From: Vibrio azureus
Lineage (GTDB): Bacteria > Pseudomonadota > Gammaproteobacteria > Enterobacterales > Vibrionaceae
Assembly (NCBI RefSeq): GCF_002849855.1
Contig: NZ_CP018616.1
Location: 930,001-994,000 of the forward strand
Direction of reading: 5' to 3'
Length of the DNA: 64,000 nucleotides
Part shown: one piece after another, positions 55,712 through 64,000 of the stretch
Layout of the letters: each line of letters opens with the position of its first letter
Position numbering within the stretch: the first letter of the stretch is position 1
Notes under the pieces: model-generated
Told to the model about the DNA's origin: nothing
Database searches by the model: none
The model's input: only the letters and a program-made list of their open reading frames with translations
Program-made: the position numbers and the translations under genes

Positions 55712-56578
55712 ATGAAACGTTTATTTTCGATTGTCGCCTTGCTGATGTTTACCGTGGCTATAACTCCTATTGCGGAAGCGAAGAAGTTTGGTGGTGGTAA
55801 ATCATTTGGTAAAAGCTACAAAACCGCTCCTGCGCCTAAGCAACAGCAAAACAACACCAATACCGTAGGAAAAGAACAAACCAAAAAATCATCCAGTAAA
55901 AAAGGCCTAATGGGCGGTTTACTTGGTGGTCTTCTTGCTGGTGGGTTACTGGCTGCGTTCTTCGGTGGTGCTTTTGAAGGTATTCAATTTATGGATATTT
56001 TGATCATCGGTTTGATCGCTTTCGTGATCTTTAAACTGATGAAGGGATTACTTGGAGCAAAGCAGGGCAGTATGAATCAGCATCGCCAACAGCCTGCTTT
56101 TGGTGGTAACACCTCTAAGTTTGAACAACCTAATACGCAAAACTTTGAGCAGTCTGCTAATGCGCCTACGGGTGGCTTTGGCGCACCAACAAGTGATGTA
56201 CCGCACAACTTTCCTCCAGGTTTTGATCAAGCGGCCTTTATCAATGGCTCGCGTGAGCATTACCGTACCTTGCAAGGTGCATGGAACCACAATCAGCTTG
56301 ATACTATCCAAGAGTATGTATCACCAAGCCTCTTTGATGACCTAAAATCAGAGCGTGCTAAGCTTGATGGCGACCAGCATACGGATGTTATGTATGTGGA
56401 TGCTGAAATCGTCCGTGCTGACTACGATGCAAACAAAGCTCAATTGAGCCTACAATTTAGTGGTCGATACCGTGACACTGCTGAAGGCGTTGAAGAAGAT
56501 ATCAATGATATTTGGCACCTGGAACGTGACCTGACGGTGCCGAATGCACCATGGTTGATTGTTGGTATTCAAGGTTAA
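55712..56578 (+). CDS. Tim44-domain exported/membrane protein
   Basis: A 288-aa protein with a signal peptide (MKRLFSIVALLMFTVAITPIAEA) followed by a GGGKSFGKSY segment and a Q/N/K-rich linker. Two hydrophobic segments follow (GLLGGLLAGGLLAAFFGGAF and DILIIGLIAFVIFKLM, about 70-110). The C-terminal Tim44-like domain (about 160-288: FINGSREHYRTLQGAWNHNQLDTIQEYVSPSLFDDL through DIWHLERDL) belongs to the SnoaL-like fold. The family is common in proteobacteria without a settled function. I chose the ATG at 55712 because AAGGAT lies 4-5 bases before it; 55709 and 55682 are alternatives. Confidence 0.85.
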   Translation: MKRLFSIVALLMFTVAITPIAEAKKFGGGKSFGKSYKTAPAPKQQQNNTNTVGKEQTKKSSSKKGLMGGLLGGLLAGGLLAAFFGGAFEGIQFMDILIIGLIAFVIFKLMKGLLGAKQGSMNQHRQQPAFGGNTSKFEQPNTQNFEQSANAPTGGFGAPTSDVPHNFPPGFDQAAFINGSREHYRTLQGAWNHNQLDTIQEYVSPSLFDDLKSERAKLDGDQHTDVMYVDAEIVRADYDANKAQLSLQFSGRYRDTAEGVEEDINDIWHLERDLTVPNAPWLIVGIQG

Positions 56579-56612
56579 GTTTGACGACTTGAATCATCAA
56601 TGACTAATGAAG

Positions 56613-56641
56613 AATCCCGTCTAATATGGCGGGATTTTTTG
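56613..56641 (+). terminator. Terminator after Tim44-domain gene
   Basis: AATCCCG (56613-56619) pairs with CGGGATT (56629-56635), with a further C-G pair inside, then TTTTTG. Confidence 0.8.
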
Positions 56642-56669
56642 TATCTTCAGTTTATTTTAGGGTTTAAAT

Positions 56670-56733
<64 letters not shown>

Positions 56734-56888
56734 TCAGAAAATAGAGTAGTTCATCAGTTATCTTTGAATTATCGTATTTAAAGTGATTGCACTCATAGTC
56801 AGAATGAATAATGGGAGCGGCATGTTGTATTAAGGGAGAGACGTAATGAGGGTGTTTGGTTGACCAAAAATAACAGTTGTTCAGACAT

Positions 56889-56919
56889 GAAAAAAGCCAG
56901 CTCAATGAGCTGGCTTTAA
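56889..56919 (-). terminator. tRNA-Tyr operon terminator
   Basis: On the minus strand AAGCCAGCTCA pairs with TGAGCTGGCTT around a very small loop and runs into T residues, about 5 bp after the last tRNA-Tyr gene. Confidence 0.88.
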
Positions 56920-56923
56920 AGTA

Positions 56924-57008
<85 letters not shown>

Positions 57009-57136
57009 AGGGTGTTTTTATGCTTACTTAGCATGCGTCAATAACAGACGGTGCAAATCGCAAACTTGAAAAGTGTTTTCCCAACACGTCTTTCCAAGCC
57101 ATTCTTATGTTCAAAGGAGAGACATAAGAAGAAATA

Positions 57137-57221
<85 letters not shown>

Positions 57222-57349
57222 AGGGAGTTTTTATGCTTACTTAGCATGTGTCAGTAACAGACAGTGCTAAGCGCAAACTTGAAAAGTGTTTTCCCAACAC
57301 GGCTTTCCAAGCCATTCTTATGTTCAAAGGAGAAACACAAGAAGAAATA

Positions 57350-57434
<85 letters not shown>

Positions 57435-57562
57435 AGGGTGTTTTTATGCTTACTTGGCATGTGTCAATAACAGACAGTGCTAAGCGCAAACTTGAAAAGT
57501 GTTTTCCCAACACGGCTTTCCAAGCCATTCTTATGCTCAAAGGAGAAACACAAGAAGAAATA

Positions 57563-57647
<85 letters not shown>

Positions 57648-57775
57648 AGGGTGTTTTTATGCTTACTTAACATGTGTCAATAACAGACAGTGCAAAGCGC
57701 AAACTTGAAAAGTGTTTTCCCAACACGGCTTTCCAAGCCATTCTTATGTTCAAAGGAGAAACACAAGAAGAAATA

Positions 57776-57860
<85 letters not shown>

Positions 57861-57931
57861 AGGGTATTTTCATGCATCTTTCAGCATGCTTAAGAAAAGT
57901 TTTCCCAGTTCTCTTCTCAAGTGCGGGGCGA

Positions 57932-57959
57932 ATCATAGCAAACTTGCTCTGGCTGTAAA
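57932..57959 (-). promoter_or_regulatory. tRNA-Tyr operon promoter
   Basis: On the minus strand a perfect TTTACA -35 (57954-57959), a 16-bp spacer and TATGAT -10 (57932-57937) are followed by a GC-rich discriminator TCGCCCCGC. Such discriminators are typical of stringently controlled stable RNA promoters. It lies about 70 bp upstream of the first tRNA. Confidence 0.8.
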
Positions 57960-58130
57960 GGGTTTTTCTTGTGTTTTTATATTGAATGCTGGCTTTTTGG
58001 GCAAAGATAGTAAAAAGTCAACATTTTGTGTGTGCTTTATACAAAGAGATACGCACTTTTTACTTGAATTTACACTACTTGACGTTGTGAAGCGTATCAA
58101 CTGATAAACTATATTGAGTTTACTGTTTTT

Positions 58131-58172
58131 AAGTCACTTCGAGGTGCTCTGAATCAATTACCTCGGGGTTGT
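58131..58172 (+). repeat. Dispersed repeat, copy F (degraded)
   Basis: AAGTCACTTCGAGGTGCTC, then TGAATCAATTACCTCGGGG retain parts of the core (GCTCTGAATCAA) and of the GTCACTT end. It lies upstream of the RND operon. Confidence 0.55.
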
Positions 58173-58214
58173 TTGTTTATAACATACAAAATTTCTTTAT
58201 TAGTGTTGAAAATT

Positions 58215-59297
58215 ATGAGCATAAGAGTCTGTTTATCTGTTTTAACGTTATCTATTTTAATAGTGTCGCCCAATGTTATGGCATCCAAGCGCCAACCCTC
58301 GGCTGTGACCGTGGTAACCGAAGTCGTTGAAGCCCATGAGATTAATCAATCATTATCTTTGATCGGAAAAATCAAAGCGGCACAATCTGTGGTTATCGAA
58401 CCAGAAGTTGCCGGTAAGGTGAAAACAATAGTCATAAAAGCAAATCAAAATGTTGAAGAAAATCAGATGTTAATTCTTTTGAATGATGATAAAGCGCAAG
58501 CAACCTTGGCGGAGGCCAAGGCATATTTAAAAGATGAGCAACGTAAGCTGACGGAGTTTAACAAACTAGTAAAAAGAAACGCCATTACGCAAACAGAAAT
58601 CGATGCCCAGCAGACCAGTGTTGCTATTGCTAAAGCTCGGTTAAATGCTGCTAAGGCTGACTTGGCTGACCTGCAGATCCGTGCTCCTTTTGCTGGTACT
58701 GTCGGTTTCGTTAACTTTAGTAAAGGGAAAATGGTCAGTATTGGCACCGAACTACTGACATTAGATAATTTGTCACAGATGGAATTGGATTTGCATGTTC
58801 CAGAGCGCTACTTATCGATGTTGTCCGTTGGTATGCAAGTTCACGCCACATCAAGTGCATGGGAAGGGCAAGATTTTATTGGCGAAGTGATTGCGATCGA
58901 CACCAGAATCAATGAAGAAACATTAAATCTGCGTATCCGAATTCAGTTTGATAACCCAGCTCAGCATTTAAAGCCTGGTATGCTCATGCAAGCAGCACTG
59001 GTTTTCCCTGCTCTAAAAGCCCCGATTATTCCAGTACAAGCTCTAGAATACTCAGGGACTAAGCGTTATGTATACGTCATCGACAATCAAAATACGGCCA
59101 AACGTCAAGAAGTCTTTCTAGGCGCGAGGGTCGGTAACGAAGTTGTGATTGAGTCTGGAGTCGAAATTGGTGAAAGCATTGTTGTTCAGGGTATCGTAAA
59201 CATGCGAGATGGTGTGCAAGTTAAAGAAATTGTTGCGCCAGGTAAAGTCAGCCAGAATAAGACAGCAGCGGAGCAACTTGGAGAGGGTGTGCACTGA
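58215..59297 (+). CDS. RND efflux periplasmic adaptor (membrane fusion protein)
   Basis: A 360-aa periplasmic adaptor that links the RND pump to an outer-membrane channel. It has a signal peptide (MSIRVCLSVLTLSILIVSPNVMA), a lipoyl/hairpin region (SVVIEPEVAGKVKTIVIKANQNVEENQMLILLND), a coiled-coil hairpin (about 95-150), the second lipoyl half LQIRAPFAGTVGFVNFSKGKMV and a beta-barrel. The ATG at 58215 is preferred over an upstream one at 58173 because it starts the signal peptide directly. The stop overlaps the next start (TGATG). No outer-membrane TolC-type gene is adjacent. Confidence 0.92.
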   Translation: MSIRVCLSVLTLSILIVSPNVMASKRQPSAVTVVTEVVEAHEINQSLSLIGKIKAAQSVVIEPEVAGKVKTIVIKANQNVEENQMLILLNDDKAQATLAEAKAYLKDEQRKLTEFNKLVKRNAITQTEIDAQQTSVAIAKARLNAAKADLADLQIRAPFAGTVGFVNFSKGKMVSIGTELLTLDNLSQMELDLHVPERYLSMLSVGMQVHATSSAWEGQDFIGEVIAIDTRINEETLNLRIRIQFDNPAQHLKPGMLMQAALVFPALKAPIIPVQALEYSGTKRYVYVIDNQNTAKRQEVFLGARVGNEVVIESGVEIGESIVVQGIVNMRDGVQVKEIVAPGKVSQNKTAAEQLGEGVH

Positions 59298-62200
59298 TGT
59301 TTCTCTCTGATATTTCAGTCAAAAGGCCGGTTGCCGCTTTAGTACTTAGCTTATTGCTTTGTGTATTTGGTTTTGTTTCTTTTACTAAGTTAGCCGTGAG
59401 AGAAATGCCAGATATTGAAAGTCCTGTCGTCTCGATCAGCACTCGATACGAAGGAGCCTCCGCAACCATCATAGAAAGCCAAATTACCTCGGTGTTGGAG
59501 GATCAACTATCAGGCATTAGTGGCATTGATGAGATTAGCTCAACCACTCGTAATAGCATGTCACGTATCACGATCAAATTTGAGCTAGGCTACGATCTCA
59601 ATACGGGGGTGAGTGATGTACGTGATGCGGTGGCTCGAGCGCAGCGAGCACTTCCTTCTGAAGCGGATGATCCCGTGGTGTTTAAAAACAACGGATCAGG
59701 TGAAGCTTCTTTGTATATTAACCTTAGCTCGGCCGAAATGGACAGAACGCAGCTAACAGATTACGCAGAACGTGTATTAATGAATCGTTTTAGCCTTCTT
59801 TCTGGTGTTAGTTCGATTGATCTCTCTGGCGGCTTGTACAAGGTAATGTACGTTAAATTGAAGCCAGACTTGATGGCAGGTCGCTCAGTGACTGCTTCAG
59901 ATATTACAGCTGCACTGCGCAGTGAAAACTTAGAAAGTCCAGGGGGGGAAGTTCGTAACGATTCTACCGTTATGTCGGTAAGAACGGCGCGCACATACAA
60001 AACACCGGAAGATTTTCAATATCTGGTGGTAAAACGGTCCAGCGATCACACGCCAATTTATTTAAAAGATGTCGCCGATGTGTTTATCGGAGCAGAGAAT
60101 GAAAACTCGACATTTAAAAGTGATGGTGTCGTCAATATCAGCTTAGGTGTGATCCCACAATCTGATGCAAATCCACTAGAAGTAGCAGAAGCGGTCCGAG
60201 CTGAAGTGGATAAAATGCAGAAGTTTCTACCAGAAGGCACCCGCTTGGCCATTGATTATGATGCAACAGTCTTTATTGAGCGTTCGATTGATGAAGTATA
60301 CAGCACACTGTTTATTACTGGTGGACTGGTGGTTCTTGTGTTGTACATTTTTATTGGCCAAGCTCGTGCCACATTAATTCCCGCAGTGACCGTTCCTGTA
60401 TCGTTGATTTCTTCATTTATTGCAGCTTATTACTTTGGCTTTTCTATTAACCTAATCACTCTAATGGCTTTGATCTTATCTATTGGTTTGGTCGTTGATG
60501 ATGCCATTGTTGTTGTGGAGAATATTTACCATCATATTGAGCGGGGAGAATCACCGCTTTTAGCCGCTTATAAAGGAACACGTGAAGTCGGGTTTGCAGT
60601 CATAGCAACAACCTTGGTTTTGGTGATGGTATTTTTGCCGATTTCATTTATGGATGGCATGGTTGGTCTTCTGTTTACTGAATTTTCTATTTTGTTGGCG
60701 ATGTCGGTGATTTTTTCTTCTTTGATCGCTCTGACTTTGACTCCAGTACTTGGTAGCAGAATCCTAAAAACGAATGTGAAACCTAATCGCTTTAATCAGA
60801 GAGTCGATGCTCTGTTCGCTAAGCTGGAGAGTGGTTATCGCCGATTGTTGGCATTGGCTCTAAAAGCGCGTTGGGCTGCTCCCTTAATCATTATCGCTTG
60901 CTTAGGTGGCAGTTATGTGTTGATGAATCAAACGCCGGCCCAGTTAACCCCTCAGGAAGATCGCGGGGTTATCTTTGCCTTTGTGCGCGGAGCGGAAGCA
61001 ACTTCTTACAATCGCATGTCTGACAATATGGATATTGTCGAACAGCGTTTGATGCCATTACTTGGTCAGGGATTCTTAAAGTCATTCAGTATACAAACGC
61101 CTGCATTTGGTGGTCAAGCTGGTGACCAAACTGGGTTTGTAATCATGATCCTCGATGACTGGAATGAACGCAGTTTGACCGCTCAAGACGCTTTAGGATC
61201 GGTACGGAAAGCACTTTCAGGGATCCCTGATGTGCGAGTATTCCCATTTATGCCGGGCTTTCGTGGTGGTTCAAGTGAGCCCGTACAGTTTGTCTTAGGC
61301 GGTTCTAATTACGATGAGCTTATGACATGGGCTGAAATGCTTAAGAGTAAAGCTGAGGCTTCACCAATGATGGAAGGGGCGGAGATTGATTACTCAGAGA
61401 AAACCCCAGAGTTGCTGGTATCGGTTGATAAGCGTCGTGCTGCAGAGCTTGGGGTGAGTGTGCAGGATATATCTGAAACGTTAGAGATTATGCTGGGTGG
61501 TAAAAGCGAGACAACGTTTGTCGAGCGTGGTGAAGAATATGATGTTTACTTACGAGGAGACGAAAACAGTTTTAACAATGCTGAGGATTTGAGCCAGATT
61601 TACTTACGTACTGATACCGGCCAGCTTGTTACGCTAGATACGGTGACTAAAATTGAAGAAGTCGCCGCATCAACCCGCTTGTCGCACTATAACAAACAGA
61701 AATCGATCACGATTAAAGCGAACCTTTCTGATGGTTATACCTTGGGTGAAGCGTTGGACTACCTTGATCAAGCAGCCATTGATAATTTGCCTGCGGATGT
61801 GTCAGTCAGTTACTCAGGTGAATCGAAAGACTTTAAAGAAAACCAAGCCAGCGTAGTGGTGGTGTTTGCACTGGCTCTATTGGTCGCTTACCTCGTACTT
61901 GCAGCTCAGTTTGAGAGTTTTGTTAACCCATTAGTTGTGATGTTTACCGTACCTATGGGAGTATTCGGAGGATTTCTTGGCCTTTGGGTGATGGGGCAAG
62001 GGATGAATATTTACAGTCAGATAGGTATGATCATGTTGATTGGTATGGTGACCAAAAATGGTATCTTGATTGTTGAATTTGCTAACCAATTGCGTGACCG
62101 TGGAATTGAGTTTGAGAAAGCAATTATAGATGCTGCAGCACGTCGACTTCGTCCTATATTAATGACGGCGTTCACCACGTTAGCCGGGGCAATTCCTCTG

Positions 62201-62410
62201 ATTCTATCGACAGGGGCAGGCTACGAAAGTCGTGTCGCTGTTGGTACGGTGATTTTCTTTGGGATGGGTTTTGCTACTTTAGTGACATTGTTTGTTATTC
62301 CGGCAATGTATCGTTTGATTTCTGCCGCAACAAGAGCCCCAGGGCATGTGGAAGCAGAGCTTAATAAAGCACTGAGCCATGATAACAAAGGGCGTATCGT
62401 ACACCCTTAA
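59297..62410 (+). CDS. RND-family efflux permease (HAE1 type)
   Basis: A 1037-aa inner-membrane proton-driven pump. It has the usual two halves, each with six transmembrane segments and a large periplasmic loop. The proton-relay residues are in SIGLVVDDAIVVVENIYHHIERGE (TM4 Asp pair) and GMVTKNGILIVEFANQLRDRG (TM10 Lys). N-terminal FLSDISVKRPVAALVLSLLL is typical. The substrate is not predictable; HAE1 pumps export hydrophobic and amphiphilic compounds. It is translationally coupled to the adaptor gene upstream. Confidence 0.95.
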   Translation: MFLSDISVKRPVAALVLSLLLCVFGFVSFTKLAVREMPDIESPVVSISTRYEGASATIIESQITSVLEDQLSGISGIDEISSTTRNSMSRITIKFELGYDLNTGVSDVRDAVARAQRALPSEADDPVVFKNNGSGEASLYINLSSAEMDRTQLTDYAERVLMNRFSLLSGVSSIDLSGGLYKVMYVKLKPDLMAGRSVTASDITAALRSENLESPGGEVRNDSTVMSVRTARTYKTPEDFQYLVVKRSSDHTPIYLKDVADVFIGAENENSTFKSDGVVNISLGVIPQSDANPLEVAEAVRAEVDKMQKFLPEGTRLAIDYDATVFIERSIDEVYSTLFITGGLVVLVLYIFIGQARATLIPAVTVPVSLISSFIAAYYFGFSINLITLMALILSIGLVVDDAIVVVENIYHHIERGESPLLAAYKGTREVGFAVIATTLVLVMVFLPISFMDGMVGLLFTEFSILLAMSVIFSSLIALTLTPVLGSRILKTNVKPNRFNQRVDALFAKLESGYRRLLALALKARWAAPLIIIACLGGSYVLMNQTPAQLTPQEDRGVIFAFVRGAEATSYNRMSDNMDIVEQRLMPLLGQGFLKSFSIQTPAFGGQAGDQTGFVIMILDDWNERSLTAQDALGSVRKALSGIPDVRVFPFMPGFRGGSSEPVQFVLGGSNYDELMTWAEMLKSKAEASPMMEGAEIDYSEKTPELLVSVDKRRAAELGVSVQDISETLEIMLGGKSETTFVERGEEYDVYLRGDENSFNNAEDLSQIYLRTDTGQLVTLDTVTKIEEVAASTRLSHYNKQKSITIKANLSDGYTLGEALDYLDQAAIDNLPADVSVSYSGESKDFKENQASVVVVFALALLVAYLVLAAQFESFVNPLVVMFTVPMGVFGGFLGLWVMGQGMNIYSQIGMIMLIGMVTKNGILIVEFANQLRDRGIEFEKAIIDAAARRLRPILMTAFTTLAGAIPLILSTGAGYESRVAVGTVIFFGMGFATLVTLFVIPAMYRLISAATRAPGHVEAELNKALSHDNKGRIVHP

Positions 62411-62460
62411 CGCTTTGTCTATTTTTGAATTCAATATCAACGGCTAAAATCAAAACTATG

Positions 62461-62493
62461 TCGCCCCAATATCTTGATAGGATGTTGGGGCGA
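62461..62493. terminator. Strong hairpin after the RND operon
   Basis: TCGCCCCAA (62461-62469) pairs perfectly with TTGGGGCGA (62485-62493), with further pairing inside (TATC/GATG region). There is no T-run on the plus strand, so it could instead be an RNA-stabilising hairpin. Confidence 0.5.
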
Positions 62494-62585
62494 TGTGCTT
62501 ATCTGTTGAGAGTCTTTCTTTAAGAATCTACAATGGGCTTGGAATACACCTAGCTAATTGAATAATAGATAAAAAGGAAAATAAT

Positions 62586-62900
62586 GTGGCCGAATTTAAA
62601 TACAAAAATCTGACTCAAGAAGAACAAGATAAGCTGGATGCTGCAACATTTCGACGTCTTTTAGCTCATTTAGACGCTCACAAAGAAGTCCAGAATATTG
62701 ACCTGATGATTCACGGTGGTTTTTGTAGAAACTGCTTTAGCAAATGGTATAAAGCGGAAGCAGAAACATTAGGTGTAGACTTGAATATCGATGATGCTCG
62801 TGAACGTGTCTATGGCATGACTTACAGTGACTGGAAACAGAACCATCAACCTGAAGCAACCCCAGAGCAACTTGCTGCTTTTGAAGCACGACAAAAATAG
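62586..62900 (+). CDS. DUF1244 family protein
   Basis: A 104-aa small protein of the DUF1244 family, widespread in proteobacteria and of unknown function. The conserved block MIHGGFCRNCFSKWYKAEA (about 42-60) holds two cysteines (CRNC), followed by the YGMTYSDWKQ motif. It starts at the GTG 62586, with AAGGA eight bases upstream. A hairpin (TGTTCGACT with AGTCGAACA, 62931-62954) follows the stop. Confidence 0.9.
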   Translation: MAEFKYKNLTQEEQDKLDAATFRRLLAHLDAHKEVQNIDLMIHGGFCRNCFSKWYKAEAETLGVDLNIDDARERVYGMTYSDWKQNHQPEATPEQLAAFEARQK

Positions 62901-63062
62901 TATCTCCTATACCAGTATCTCTCCGTCGATTGTTCGACTAAATGAAGTCGAACAGTCTCAAATTATTACATATCTGTAATAGTTTTTATAAAAATGACTA
63001 ATTGTTGATAAAATCATTATTAATTAATATCTAGTGGCTAACACAACTAGGAGTTAAAAATA

Positions 63063-63803
63063 ATGAAAAAGCAAGTCTTAGCCGCACTATCTTTATCTAG
63101 CCTCACTTTTTACACACAAGCGAATGTTTGTGAGCAATTGCCCACTCATGCAGAGGTAACCGCTGCTTTAAAAAGTGTTGTTGCAACAACCAGTGATGAG
63201 AAAAATGGTGGCCTAGAGTTAAATATGTGGGGAACGGTGGTTGCTAGAGATGGCACCGTCTGTGTCGTGACAAAAACAGGGGAGCATTTTGGTGAACAAT
63301 GGCCTGGAAGCCGTGTGATTTCTGCACAGAAGGCCAATACAGCAAATGCATTTAGCTTACCTAAGCTTGCACTTTCTACTGCAAACTTATGGACAGCGAC
63401 ACAACCTGGCGGCAGTCTATTTGGTTTGCAATTTAGCAACCCGGTCGATACTCAAGTAGCTTACAAAGGGAAGTCTAAAAACTTTGGCCAAAAAAATGAC
63501 CCTATGGTAGGCAACCGTATTGGAGGCGTTAATGTTTTTGGAGGTGGTTTAGCACTTTACAACAAAGAGGGTACTATCATTGGCGGGCTTGGTGTGAGTG
63601 GCGATACCTCCTGTGCAGATCATAATATTGCTTGGAAAACTCGCGATGCTTTAAAACTGGATTACGTACCTAGTGGCGTGTCTGAATCAAATGATGACAA
63701 TATTATCTACGCAAAAGATAATGGCTTTGCTCATGTGAATTGTGGAAATGGCGAGCAAGCCATTGCTATTGGTCTGCCACAGAGTTTCCCTATATCAAAA
63801 TAA
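63063..63803 (+). CDS. Exported GlcG/HbpS-like (DUF336) protein
   Basis: A 246-aa protein with a signal peptide (residues about 1-20, ending TQA-N) and a GlcG/HbpS-like domain. Visible blocks are AEVTAALKSVVATTSDEKNGG, WGTVVARDGTVCVVT, WPGSRVISAQKANTANAFS, GGVNVFGGGLALYN and IIGGLGVSGDTSCADHNIAWKTRD, which match the family that includes heme-binding HbpS. Four cysteines (about 21, 62, 183 and 222) may form disulfides in the periplasm. Heme or small-molecule binding is inferred from the family. AGGAG precedes the ATG. It appears monocistronic. Confidence 0.85.
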   Translation: MKKQVLAALSLSSLTFYTQANVCEQLPTHAEVTAALKSVVATTSDEKNGGLELNMWGTVVARDGTVCVVTKTGEHFGEQWPGSRVISAQKANTANAFSLPKLALSTANLWTATQPGGSLFGLQFSNPVDTQVAYKGKSKNFGQKNDPMVGNRIGGVNVFGGGLALYNKEGTIIGGLGVSGDTSCADHNIAWKTRDALKLDYVPSGVSESNDDNIIYAKDNGFAHVNCGNGEQAIAIGLPQSFPISK

Positions 63804-63850
63804 GTGTGGCTGATATCAAAAATTTGTAGTTTTTCAATGGTCTAAATTCA

Positions 63851-63890
63851 AATCGCTCTGAATCAAGCATCTTGAGGTCACTTGGGTATA
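63851..63890 (+). repeat. Dispersed repeat, copy G
   Basis: AATCGCTCTGAATCAAGC followed by ATCTTGAGGTCACTTGGG and TATA. It is identical to the core of copy A (21870-21905) over its full length, although the two lie 42 kb apart. Confidence 0.85.
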
Positions 63891-64000
63891 TTAGTGAACA
63901 GTGATTTCTATTACTTTGCAAGTGACCGTATTACAAGAGGAGATCCGGTGTTTACCATCAAGTTTATCTAGGTACAAGGAATCGCCAATCACAGCGTCAT

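Larger units (their letters stand above)
57861..58214. other. Intergenic region between tRNA array and RND genes
   Basis: About 350 bases. The left third holds the tRNA operon leader and promoter. A degraded copy of the dispersed repeat lies at 58131-58172. The RND operon promoter must be on the right side but is not clear. No gene is supported. Confidence 0.5.

Overview
The window looks like chromosomal DNA of a marine gammaproteobacterium, almost certainly a Vibrio. This rests on the gene order tig-clpP-clpX-lon-hupB-ppiD, the menFDHBCE cluster, ktrAB, a rhombosortase gene, a catecholate siderophore locus with VibB/E/C-like proteins, and a tandem tRNA-Tyr array. No species can be named from sequence alone.

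Region 1 (1-8020) is accessory and visibly AT-richer. It holds the 3' part of a DEAH helicase gene with membrane segments, a decayed IS3-family element (2339-3570), a tight three-gene operon (CynX/NimT-like MFS transporter, an unrecognised 292-aa protein, and a YqcI/YcgG-family protein), and a decayed IS5-family element (6967-8020). The three-gene cassette, boxed in by dead insertion sequences, is the best candidate here for a small undescribed biosynthesis/export system.

Region 2 (8288-21660) is an iron-regulated catecholate siderophore locus. It contains a condensation-superfamily protein with a degenerate active site, a 2,3-dihydro-2,3-dihydroxybenzoate (DHB) dehydrogenase, isochorismate synthase, DHB-AMP ligase, isochorismatase/aryl carrier protein, an EntF-like C-A-T-TE NRPS, an EntD-like phosphopantetheinyl transferase and a TonB-dependent receptor. 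The NRPS adenylation code reads DVWHFSLIDK, a serine code, so an enterobactin-type DHB-serine product is predicted. Three Fur-box-like sites lie in the two divergent promoter regions; one matches the Vibrio consensus perfectly.

Region 3 (21991-29595) holds an RhlE-like RNA helicase, an LruC-domain exported protein with a lipoprotein, the KtrAB potassium uptake system and SelO. Region 4 (30118-39135) is the protein quality control block tig-clpP-clpX-lon-hupB-ppiD plus a ComEA-like exported helix-hairpin-helix protein. Region 5 (39248-44017) has rhombosortase, the tRNA modification enzyme TapT, a dGTPase-like enzyme, YfbR and AlaA. Region 6 (44234-51557) is menaquinone biosynthesis. Its MenF is a second isochorismate synthase, so the window carries both chorismate-to-isochorismate branches. 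Region 7 (51705-56578) has a YeiH-type transporter, a TetR regulator with its palindromic operator beside an LplT-PlsC fusion, and a Tim44-domain protein. Region 8 (56660-64000) has a 7-bp tandem repeat, five identical tRNA-Tyr genes on an exact 213-bp period with promoter and terminator, an RND efflux pair, a DUF1244 protein and a GlcG/HbpS-like exported protein.

A dispersed repeat family with ends resembling TATACCCAA / TTGGGTATA and the core GCTCTGAATCAAGCAT recurs in at least seven intergenic regions.
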